This document shows, in pieces, positions 12,527 through 19,493 of a stretch of 29,097 bases of DNA. The translations under genes were made by a program, and so were the position numbers. The first letter of the stretch is position 1. Each line of letters opens with the position of its first letter. The stretch is from a virus: the IMG/VR virus record IMGVR_UViG_3300010370_000171, positions 1 through 29,097 of that record; one strand, given 5' to 3'. The notes below the pieces were generated by a model that was not told the origin of the DNA, ran no database searches, and was given only the letters and a program-made list of their open reading frames with translations.

Positions 12527-12736
12527 GTGGAGAAAACAGTAGGCATATTGCTACAAGAGCAACGCGAACTGATAGCGGCACAGTTAGAGGCGCACAGTAG
12601 AACGTTCTCTCACGATACAAGTTGCCGTAGAACGTATTCATGGCTGGCAAATACTGGCGAAGATGATTCATGTAACTGCCGTTATTCAGAGTTTATTAAC
12701 ATAGTGAGGACTGGCAATGCCGAAGGGCAAAAGTAA
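12527..12736 (+). CDS. small Cys/His protein before terminase
   Basis: A 69-residue protein with a GTG start: no in-frame ATG exists because a TGA lies a few codons upstream. 'HSRTFSHDTSCRRTYSWLA' and 'CNCRYSEF' give two His and three Cys residues, which might bind zinc. The N-terminal 20 residues are helical (ILLQEQRELIAAQLEAH). It overlaps the terminase small-subunit gene by 20 nt. Not recognised. The weak start and lack of a clear ribosome site lower confidence. Confidence 0.6.
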   Translation: MEKTVGILLQEQRELIAAQLEAHSRTFSHDTSCRRTYSWLANTGEDDSCNCRYSEFINIVRTGNAEGQK

Positions 12737-13208
12737 ATTAAAACCTGAAACGTTAGAAAAAGAAGCAAAAGTATTAGAGTTAAGGCGCGGCGGATTGCCG
12801 TTTGACTTAATTGCTGTTCGTGTTGGCTACGCAAGTGCTAGTGGCGCCTACAACGCGTGGAAACGCGGCTTAGAGCGCATTGTGTATCAAGACGTAGTAG
12901 AAACACGCAACATGGAAATTGACCGCTTAGATATTGCTCAGGCGGCAATTTGGGGCGACATTATTAACACAAGTGCCACGCCTGAACAGCGAGCGCGAGC
13001 AATATTGACTTACATAAAGATTGCGGAAAGGCGAGCCAAACTACTTGGCTTAGATATGCCTACAAAGGCAGAAATTGAGGTAAATATTTATGAGCGCGAC
13101 ACAATTGACGCCGAAGTTAAAAGACTTGTCGCACTCCTTGATAGCGAGCAGGCGAGTGCGATGGACGCACCAACTGGCGCGCCAAGAGCAATTACCAACG
13201 GAGAATAA
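12717..13208 (+). CDS. terS: terminase small subunit
   Basis: A 163-residue DNA-recognition subunit of the packaging motor. The N-terminal half is a helix-turn-helix (ETLEKEAKVLELRRGGLPFDLIAVRVGYASASGAYNAWKRGLERIV) of a type common to phage small terminases, followed by a long helix for oligomerisation (IDRLDIAQAAIWGDIINTS, RAILTYIKIAERRAKLLGLD). Position directly before the large subunit confirms it. Its end overlaps the large-subunit gene by 119 nt, an unusually long overlap that constrains both proteins. GAGGACTGGC serves as ribosome site. Confidence 0.87.
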   Translation: MPKGKSKLKPETLEKEAKVLELRRGGLPFDLIAVRVGYASASGAYNAWKRGLERIVYQDVVETRNMEIDRLDIAQAAIWGDIINTSATPEQRARAILTYIKIAERRAKLLGLDMPTKAEIEVNIYERDTIDAEVKRLVALLDSEQASAMDAPTGAPRAITNGE

Positions 13209-14436
13209 CGATTGGCTTGTATGGCTTTACTTGGCAGGTCGCGGTGCTGGCAAAACAAGAACAGCGGCAGAGTGGCTGGCGTATGAAGCGTCAAGCCGAC
13301 CTAACACAAGATGGGCAATTGTTGCGCCTACTTATGGCGATGTTAGAGATACGTGCGCAGAAGGCGAATCAGGAATCATTAAGATACTTGAACAATACGG
13401 CACGTTACGAGAATACAATCGCACTTTTGGCGAAATATTTTTAACCAATCGGTCACGCATAAAGTTATTTAGCGGCGAAGAACCTGACCGCTTACGCGGA
13501 CCACAGTTTCACGGCGGTTGGTTTGATGAGTTGGCGGCATTTAAATATCCTGATACGTGGGACCAATATCAATTTGCGTTACGTTTAGGCACACACCCAC
13601 AAACTGTTGTAACAACAACGCCGCGACCAACTAAGTTAATAAAAGATTTAATAACGCGTGACAAAGTTGTAGTAGTGCGCGGCTCAACATTTGATAACGC
13701 CAAGAATCTTGCGCCATCTGCGCTCGCTGAACTTAAATTGCGTTACGAAAACACACGATTAGGCAGACAAGAGTTATATGGCGAAATTCTTGATGATGTT
13801 GAAGGCGCATTATGGACACGCCAAATGATTGAAACGGCTCGCGTTCAAAAATCTCCAGCACTTGTGCGTATAGTTGTGGCGATTGACCCTGCCGTGACAA
13901 GTAACGCCGATTCAGACGAAACTGGCATAGTAGCGGCTGGCTTAACGGCAGATGGTCATTACTATGTATTGGACGATAAATCTTTTAGAGCCTCGCCTGA
14001 TACATGGGCGCGCCAAGCCGTAAATCTGTATCACGAATTAAAAGCCGACAAGATAATTGCTGAAACAAATAACGGCGGTGATATGGTAATAAGCGTCATT
14101 AAGCAAGTTGATATGGCTGTGCCAGTTCAGAAAGTAACGGCAACACGTGGCAAACAGTTACGCGCCGAGCCAGTTTCTTCATTGTATGAACAAGGCAGAG
14201 TTCATCATGTTGGCTATTTTGAGCAACTAGAAACTCAAATGTGCGAATGGACGCCACTTAGTAAAGAATCGCCTGACCGATTAGACGCACTTGTGTGGGC
14301 TATAACAGAGTTAAATAGCGGCGGCAATAGTATGATTGCGTTAGCAAGTATGGCATTATTATGTTCTGTTTGTGGCATGCCATCGCCAAAAACGGCAGCA
14401 ACTTGTATTAAGTGTGGCAATAATTTGAGAGGTTAA
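13090..14436 (+). CDS. terL: terminase large subunit with C-terminal zinc ribbon
   Basis: A 448-residue packaging ATPase-nuclease. Walker A LAGRGAGKTRTAAEW (about 49-63), Walker B WFDELAAF (about 138-145), coupling motif TTTPRPTK. The nuclease domain has RNase H-fold acids: Asp in VVAIDPAVTSNADSDETG, Glu in IIAETNNGGDM and Asp in DRLDALVWA. The last 24 residues hold C425, C428, C439 and C442, a Cys4 zinc ribbon that is not part of the usual family. The first 40 residues are coded inside the small-subunit gene; a later start is possible but ATG 13090 is the only ATG before the ATPase core. Confidence 0.95.
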   Translation: MSATQLTPKLKDLSHSLIASRRVRWTHQLARQEQLPTENNDWLVWLYLAGRGAGKTRTAAEWLAYEASSRPNTRWAIVAPTYGDVRDTCAEGESGIIKILEQYGTLREYNRTFGEIFLTNRSRIKLFSGEEPDRLRGPQFHGGWFDELAAFKYPDTWDQYQFALRLGTHPQTVVTTTPRPTKLIKDLITRDKVVVVRGSTFDNAKNLAPSALAELKLRYENTRLGRQELYGEILDDVEGALWTRQMIETARVQKSPALVRIVVAIDPAVTSNADSDETGIVAAGLTADGHYYVLDDKSFRASPDTWARQAVNLYHELKADKIIAETNNGGDMVISVIKQVDMAVPVQKVTATRGKQLRAEPVSSLYEQGRVHHVGYFEQLETQMCEWTPLSKESPDRLDALVWAITELNSGGNSMIALASMALLCSVCGMPSPKTAATCIKCGNNLRG

Positions 14437-14440
14437 TGTA

Positions 14441-16264
14441 ATGGGTTTAATAGACCGATTTGCTGAACGAGTAGCAAAAGAGATTACTAAAGCACCTAAT
14501 CTTCCAGTAGGCGCAGTTTCAATGACAGAGCAACAAATGCGGCAAGCACAAAGCGCCAATACAACTTATGGGCAATCAGACCCTTTGCCACGTAATCCAA
14601 TTACGCCAACTGTGCCGTTTAGTCCGGGCATGCCAATTGTGCCGGGCGCAATTAATCCGCCAATCGCAGATAGTGGCAGACCAGCGCCACGTCAATACGA
14701 ATTTCAAGTAGCACAAAACATAAATGTAACTGAAACACGTTTAGTGCCGTTTAAAACATTACGCGCGGCGGCAGACCAAATAGATATATTGCGCCGTTGT
14801 ATTGAAGTATTAAAATCTAAAATCATTGGCTTAAATTGGGATATTGTTTTGGCAGAAGATAGTGCCGAAAAGATTATTACAGAAATAGGCGGCACTCATG
14901 TGCGCGCTATGACAGTTGCGCGTGAAAGATATACTGAAGAAATCTCACGCATGCGCCAATTTTGGGAACAGCCTGATAAAGCAAACGGCTTATTGTTTAA
15001 CGATTGGTTAAATATTGCGCTAGAAGAAATTCTTGTGCTTGACGCGTGGGCTGTATGGCCTCAAGCAACAGTAGGCGGCGAATTACACGGCTTACAGATA
15101 CTAGATGGCTCAACTATTAAGCCACTTATTGATGACCGCGGCATGCGCCCTACACCGCCAAATCCTGCCTATCAGCAAATTCTTTTTGGTTTTCCTCGTA
15201 GTGAATTTGCCGCGCCAACTGAAGGCGAATCGGCAGATGGCGAATTTACAAGTGATGAACTTTCTTACATGATACGCAATCGCCGTTCAATGTCTGTTTA
15301 TGGTTATTCGCCAACAGAACGCGCACTCGCAGTTGCCGATATTTATTTACGCCGTCAGCAATGGTTACGTGCCGAATATACAGATGGCGTAACGCCTGAA
15401 TTGTTAATGGCAACTGACGCCAACTTTGGTAATAATCCTGATTTGTTACGCGCCTATGAAAACATTTTTAATGATGATTTGGCAGGGCAAACACAGCAAC
15501 GTAAGCGTGTGCGTTTATTGCCAGCAGGCATGACGCCAATTCAATTTGATGGCTACGGCGAAAGATTTAAAGATACGTTAGATGATTATTTAGTAAATAG
15601 CATTTGCGGTCACTTTGGAGTTTTGCCATCAGAGATTGGCTTTAATCCAAAAAGCGGCTTAGGCGGCGCAGGTTTCCAACTTGGACAAGCCGAATCTTCA
15701 GAAGTTATTGGCGCAATTCCGTTAGCAACATGGATTGCCAAAATGATTTCTAACTTGTCTTACACATATCTTGGCATGCCACGCGAACTTGAATTTAAGT
15801 TTATGGAATCAGGACGCCAAGATTTAGAATCAATTGCGCGCACACGTGATTTGGAAATTAAATCAGGCTCACTAACAATTAATGAGGCGCGTTCTCGTTC
15901 AGGCTTGCCACTTATTGAGGCGCCTGAAGCCGATATGCCAATTATTTCTGTGGCAACTGGTTCTTATTTCATAACAGAATCAGGCATAAAGCCTTTTGAG
16001 GACGCAGTTGGCGGTCTTGGCTTAGAAGGCGAAAATCTTGTAACGCCTGAACTACAAGAAGAAACAGTAGTAACGGAGGACGTTACTAATGGCGAAAAAG
16101 CGGCACAAGAGTTGAAGAAGTTTTTGCGATTCTTGAAGCAAGAGCCTGAACGCCAGTTTAATTTCAAAGAAGTGCCAGTTGTGTATGCCGAAGTGTTAAA
16201 TAAATTCGTATCTGTTAAAGATTACGAAAGCGCACGTTGGTATGCCGAACGCTATTTGGCGTAA
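14441..16264 (+). CDS. portal protein
   Basis: A 607-residue portal that forms the dodecameric DNA channel at the head vertex. Supporting parts: an N-terminal proline-rich stretch, 'LVPFKTLRAAADQIDILRRCIEVLKSKIIGLNWDIVL', 'EEILVLDAWAVWPQ', 'LQILDGSTIKPLIDDRG', 'SVYGYSPTERALAVADIYLRRQQWLRAEYTDGVTPELLMATD' and 'FGVLPSEIGFNP', all usual in siphovirus portals. The C-terminal 90 residues are an acidic linker and a helix (AAQELKKFLRFLKQEPE) that may contact the MuF protein. It starts 4 nt after terL, with GAGAGG upstream of the ATG. Confidence 0.9.
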   Translation: MGLIDRFAERVAKEITKAPNLPVGAVSMTEQQMRQAQSANTTYGQSDPLPRNPITPTVPFSPGMPIVPGAINPPIADSGRPAPRQYEFQVAQNINVTETRLVPFKTLRAAADQIDILRRCIEVLKSKIIGLNWDIVLAEDSAEKIITEIGGTHVRAMTVARERYTEEISRMRQFWEQPDKANGLLFNDWLNIALEEILVLDAWAVWPQATVGGELHGLQILDGSTIKPLIDDRGMRPTPPNPAYQQILFGFPRSEFAAPTEGESADGEFTSDELSYMIRNRRSMSVYGYSPTERALAVADIYLRRQQWLRAEYTDGVTPELLMATDANFGNNPDLLRAYENIFNDDLAGQTQQRKRVRLLPAGMTPIQFDGYGERFKDTLDDYLVNSICGHFGVLPSEIGFNPKSGLGGAGFQLGQAESSEVIGAIPLATWIAKMISNLSYTYLGMPRELEFKFMESGRQDLESIARTRDLEIKSGSLTINEARSRSGLPLIEAPEADMPIISVATGSYFITESGIKPFEDAVGGLGLEGENLVTPELQEETVVTEDVTNGEKAAQELKKFLRFLKQEPERQFNFKEVPVVYAEVLNKFVSVKDYESARWYAERYLA

Positions 16265-16272
16265 GGCGCACA

Positions 16273-17118
16273 ATGAACCGCGCATGGAAGCAACGTAATG
16301 GCGCAAAAGTCAGATTAGCGGCACGTAACGCAAAACTGATTAGAAACGCCATTAAAGAATCATTTAATACAAGTGCTGTTGTAGATGATTTTGTTGCCAT
16401 GAACTTTCAGACTTTAACGCCTGAACAGGCACGTTCATGGGCTAGAACACATGTGCGCACAAATGATGACGCGTTAAGTGCCGCATTACGCCGTGTTTAT
16501 TTAGAAGGCTACGCACTAGGCGAAGATGTTGGCATGAGTTCAATTGCCAAAGCCAAGATAAGTAAAGCGCCTACATTAGACCAATTACGCCGCGCCACTA
16601 ACATTAACTGGGCTACATGGCGAGCAGGCAATAAACCAGCGGCATTGTTAGTCAGAAAGCCGCGTGGCTTATCTACGCTTTTGGATAATCGCGGTGTAAC
16701 AATTCAAGGCATTAATCGCACAACACTTGACCGATTAGGCACAATATTGGCAAGAGCATTAGAAAAGGGTTGGGCGCCATCTAAAATCAAAGATGAAGTG
16801 GCAGATTTAATTGATAGCGACAGCGAGCGCGCATTAACGATTGCTCAAACAGAAACTAGCCGCGCCGTTACAACAGCAAGTAGGCAACTTTATGAAGAAA
16901 GTGGCGTGGAACTGGTAGAGTGGCTAGTTGCCGACCCTTGTGATATTTGCGAGGAAAACGAAAGTGTGTCGCCTATCCGTATTGGCGAAACATTTCCAAG
17001 TGGAGATACGGAACCGCCAGCACACCCAAATTGTGTTTGCGATATTGCGCCGTATGTAGTAGATACACGCGATATAGGCGAGGACGCACTTAGTATGATT
17101 TTAGGAGATGAAGATTAA
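16273..17118 (+). CDS. SPP1 gp7/MuF-like minor head protein
   Basis: A 281-residue head morphogenesis protein packaged or attached near the portal. The C-terminal part holds the family signature: 'ALTIAQTETSRAVTTASRQLYEESGVELVEWLVADPCDICEENESVSPIRIGETFPSGDTEPPAHPNCVCDIAPYV', with the paired cysteines DPCDIC and the HPNCVC motif. The N-terminus is basic and helical. I choose ATG 16273, which has AAGGCGCAC upstream, over an in-frame TTG at 16237 that lies inside the portal gene. TAATG overlap with the next gene. Confidence 0.88.
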   Translation: MNRAWKQRNGAKVRLAARNAKLIRNAIKESFNTSAVVDDFVAMNFQTLTPEQARSWARTHVRTNDDALSAALRRVYLEGYALGEDVGMSSIAKAKISKAPTLDQLRRATNINWATWRAGNKPAALLVRKPRGLSTLLDNRGVTIQGINRTTLDRLGTILARALEKGWAPSKIKDEVADLIDSDSERALTIAQTETSRAVTTASRQLYEESGVELVEWLVADPCDICEENESVSPIRIGETFPSGDTEPPAHPNCVCDIAPYVVDTRDIGEDALSMILGDED

Positions 17119-17396
17119 TGGCACAGCCACAAGTTGGACATAGCACAACAACAATTGGCACAACTCCAGTAATGTTATTTGAAGCGCCAACTACTTACGG
17201 CAAAGTTAGTTTATACATATCAAATGAAGGCGGAAGTAAAGCGTATTTAGGTGACGCAACTGTAACTGTCACAGGAGATTTAGAAGGTTACAACTTAAAT
17301 AACGGAACAGTATTAGGTATGGAACTTAATGGCGGCGAACAAATTTGGTGTGTAAGTGCCTCATCTTCAAAACTTTGCCTACTTTGGACACTCTAA
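17118..17396 (+). CDS. small beta-rich virion-region protein
   Basis: A 92-residue protein predicted mostly strands (HSTTTIGTTPVMLFEAP, YGKVSLYISNEG, LGDATVTVTGDL, LNGGEQIWCVSASSSKLCLLWTL), the profile of a small beta-sandwich such as a head decoration or cement protein. Equivalent small open frames occur between the MuF and protease genes of other actinophages. Not assigned to a family. It overlaps the genes on both sides by one base (TAATG), with AGGAGATG upstream of its ATG. Confidence 0.72.
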   Translation: MAQPQVGHSTTTIGTTPVMLFEAPTTYGKVSLYISNEGGSKAYLGDATVTVTGDLEGYNLNNGTVLGMELNGGEQIWCVSASSSKLCLLWTL

Positions 17397-19471
17397 TGCC
17401 GTATCACATTGGCAAAAAAGGCTCACATGATTGCGCTGGATATCCTGTTGTCAATAATGAAACTGGCAAAGTAATGGGTTGCCACAACACCGAACAAGAC
17501 GCAAAAGACCAGTTAGCGGCACTTTACATACACGTAGAGGACGCCAAAAAAGCCGAAGAACCTGATTACGAAAACATTAATACAGGCGGCGGCGATTCTG
17601 AGCCGTCTGATAAAGATTTGTATAACAGAATCAAGCGTGAAGCCAAAGAAAAGTTTGACGTGTATCCGTCTGCCGTTGCTAACGCTTGGGTTGTCAGAGA
17701 ATACAAGAAACGCGGCGGCGGTTATCGCAAAAAAGAGAGTGGCAAAATGATTACAAAAGCAGATGGATTTACACCGCCTAAAACAGTTCAACAAAACGCC
17801 GCGCGTGGGTTAGAATTACGCCGCGAATTTGGCAGAGGCGGCACAGAAGTTGGCGTGGCGCGAGCAAGAGATTTGTCTAACGGCAAGTCTTTACCGTTAG
17901 AAACCATCAATCGTATGGTAAGTTATTTCGCACGACATGAAGTGGATAAAAAAGGAGAAAACTGGGGAAACGCCTCAAATCCATCTAAAGGCTACATAGC
18001 GTGGCTGTTATGGGGCGGTGACGCAGGCAAAGCGTGGGCAAACAGTATCGCCGAACGAGAAAAGAAAAAGGAAAAATCTATGGCACTTGATATAACTAGC
18101 GCGTTTGCTCAAATCATTAAGCAAGAAAAATTGGAAGATGGCACATTATTGGTTTATGGCAAAGCAACAGATGATTCGGTTGATATTGACCAACAAATTT
18201 GTGACGCGTCATGGTTAGAAAAAGCCATGCCTGAATGGTTCAAAACAGGCGGCAACATTAGAGAACAACACAGCAATATTGCGGCTGGCGTTGCCAAAGA
18301 ATTAAACAGCACAAATGACGGACATTATATTTCGGCACTTGTTGTGGACCCAGTTAGCGTTAAGAAAGTTGAAACTGGCGTATTGAAAGGTTTCTCCATT
18401 GGTATTCGCGCGCCACGAATTGTGCGCGATAACAAAGCGGCAAATGGCAGAATCATTGATGGACAAATTGTTGAGGTTTCGCTAGTAGATAGACCAGCGA
18501 ATCCAAACGCCAAACTTATGTTGGCAAAGTCAGATGATGGCAAAGAATTAGTTCAAGTAGAAGAACTAATTGAAACCATTGATGAAACCGTAAAAGGAGA
18601 AAAAATGGAACACGAAGATGAAAAAGCGGTTTCAGAGAAGCCGTCTAAAGAAGAAATGCTAAAGCAATACGAAGATGCCAAAAAGAAATACATGATGGCT
18701 AAAGAAGCACTTGATGAGTGCAAGTCAATGTGTAAAGAGGCTGGCATTGAAATTGAAATTGACGAAGATGAAGAAGATGAAGTTGAGGAAAAACGCCAAT
18801 ATGGCGAAACTGCCGAGGAAGAAACTGAAGAAGGCAGCAAACCAACTGCGGCTGAAGAAGAAGTTGAAGAAGCCGAAGGCAAGAAGCCTGTTCCTCACAA
18901 ATCTGCCGATACAGAAAAATGTTTAGAGTGTGGCTGTAACTTAGTAGGCAATTCACACGGCAAAACAACTGTTGAAGTAACAGGCGGAGTTCCAAATAAC
19001 GAAACTGCCAACGTTTCAACAGCAACAATGATTTCACCTACACAAACTCCAAAAAGCACAATCGTGCCGCCAGCAACAATTGAAGAAATTGGCACAGTAA
19101 TTGGCGATGAAGGAGATGTGTTTGATGATGAAGAAGATTCTGCTTTCAATGATAAGGCAATTGCCGCTATCATTAAGAAAGCCGTAAAGAGTGCTACTGA
19201 ATCCGTAACTAATGAGATTAGTTCCTACAAAGAGGAGATTAATAAGTTACAAGATGAATTAGCAACGGCTAAGAATAAAGCAGTAGCAGGTGGTCCAAAG
19301 CGCACAGCACTTAAAGCCGATGTAGAAACTTATAGCGAGTTTCTTGTAAAGGCTGTTGAGTATCGCGCCAAAGCCGCCAACACCAGCGACAAGAAATTGG
19401 CGCAAGGATACAAGGAATTGGCTCAAGATTTTGAAGCCAAAGCCTTAGCAATTAAACCAACCGATAAGTAA
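17396..19471 (+). CDS. prohead protease-scaffold fusion with N-terminal domains
   Basis: A 691-residue head-maturation protein. Residues 1-45 form a short Cys/His module (GSHDCAGYPVVNNETGKVMGCHN). About 75-110 ('DLYNRIKREAKEKFDVYPSAVANAWVVREYKKRGG') resembles a DUF5872-type domain, and 128-215 is the 'FGRGGTEVGVARARDLSNGKSL..WLLWGGDAGKAWA' module. About 229-385 is an XkdF/HK97-like serine protease with probable His292 (REQHS) and Ser334 (KGFSIGI). From 404 on comes an acidic, coiled-coil scaffold with CLECGC near 540. Two good internal starts (18080, 18605) suggest nested products. It normally cleaves itself and the scaffold during capsid expansion. Confidence 0.85.
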   Translation: MPYHIGKKGSHDCAGYPVVNNETGKVMGCHNTEQDAKDQLAALYIHVEDAKKAEEPDYENINTGGGDSEPSDKDLYNRIKREAKEKFDVYPSAVANAWVVREYKKRGGGYRKKESGKMITKADGFTPPKTVQQNAARGLELRREFGRGGTEVGVARARDLSNGKSLPLETINRMVSYFARHEVDKKGENWGNASNPSKGYIAWLLWGGDAGKAWANSIAEREKKKEKSMALDITSAFAQIIKQEKLEDGTLLVYGKATDDSVDIDQQICDASWLEKAMPEWFKTGGNIREQHSNIAAGVAKELNSTNDGHYISALVVDPVSVKKVETGVLKGFSIGIRAPRIVRDNKAANGRIIDGQIVEVSLVDRPANPNAKLMLAKSDDGKELVQVEELIETIDETVKGEKMEHEDEKAVSEKPSKEEMLKQYEDAKKKYMMAKEALDECKSMCKEAGIEIEIDEDEEDEVEEKRQYGETAEEETEEGSKPTAAEEEVEEAEGKKPVPHKSADTEKCLECGCNLVGNSHGKTTVEVTGGVPNNETANVSTATMISPTQTPKSTIVPPATIEEIGTVIGDEGDVFDDEEDSAFNDKAIAAIIKKAVKSATESVTNEISSYKEEINKLQDELATAKNKAVAGGPKRTALKADVETYSEFLVKAVEYRAKAANTSDKKLAQGYKELAQDFEAKALAIKPTDK
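18080..19471 (+). CDS. possible nested start: protease plus scaffold
   Basis: An in-frame ATG at codon 229 of the long fusion, at the exact junction between the N-terminal modules and the protease domain. AAAAGGA (18066-18072) lies 7 nt upstream, a usable Shine-Dalgarno sequence. The product (463 aa, MALDITSAFAQII..) would be a normal-sized protease-scaffold protein without the N-terminal modules. Other phages encode these modules as separate genes, so the frame may produce two proteins. Supported only by position and spacing. Confidence 0.4.
   Translation: MALDITSAFAQIIKQEKLEDGTLLVYGKATDDSVDIDQQICDASWLEKAMPEWFKTGGNIREQHSNIAAGVAKELNSTNDGHYISALVVDPVSVKKVETGVLKGFSIGIRAPRIVRDNKAANGRIIDGQIVEVSLVDRPANPNAKLMLAKSDDGKELVQVEELIETIDETVKGEKMEHEDEKAVSEKPSKEEMLKQYEDAKKKYMMAKEALDECKSMCKEAGIEIEIDEDEEDEVEEKRQYGETAEEETEEGSKPTAAEEEVEEAEGKKPVPHKSADTEKCLECGCNLVGNSHGKTTVEVTGGVPNNETANVSTATMISPTQTPKSTIVPPATIEEIGTVIGDEGDVFDDEEDSAFNDKAIAAIIKKAVKSATESVTNEISSYKEEINKLQDELATAKNKAVAGGPKRTALKADVETYSEFLVKAVEYRAKAANTSDKKLAQGYKELAQDFEAKALAIKPTDK
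18605..19471 (+). CDS. possible nested scaffold protein (Nu3-like)
   Basis: An in-frame ATG at codon 404, just after the protease domain, with AAAAGGAGA directly upstream (AGGAG at 18595-18599, 5 nt before the ATG), the best internal ribosome site in the gene. The 288-residue product (MEHEDEKAVSEKPSKEEML..) would be the acidic, coiled-coil scaffold alone. Lambda makes its scaffold Nu3 from an internal start in the protease gene C in just this way, so a scaffold made in excess over protease is plausible. Confidence 0.55.
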   Translation: MEHEDEKAVSEKPSKEEMLKQYEDAKKKYMMAKEALDECKSMCKEAGIEIEIDEDEEDEVEEKRQYGETAEEETEEGSKPTAAEEEVEEAEGKKPVPHKSADTEKCLECGCNLVGNSHGKTTVEVTGGVPNNETANVSTATMISPTQTPKSTIVPPATIEEIGTVIGDEGDVFDDEEDSAFNDKAIAAIIKKAVKSATESVTNEISSYKEEINKLQDELATAKNKAVAGGPKRTALKADVETYSEFLVKAVEYRAKAANTSDKKLAQGYKELAQDFEAKALAIKPTDK

Positions 19472-19493
19472 AACTCTTTACGAAAGGAAAGAA

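Noticed and set aside
18553-19173. Long reverse-strand open frames opposite the scaffold region
   Set aside because: They are shadows of the acidic repetitive scaffold sequence (Ser/Leu-rich antisense) with no ribosome site or domain; the same holds for other minus-strand frames.
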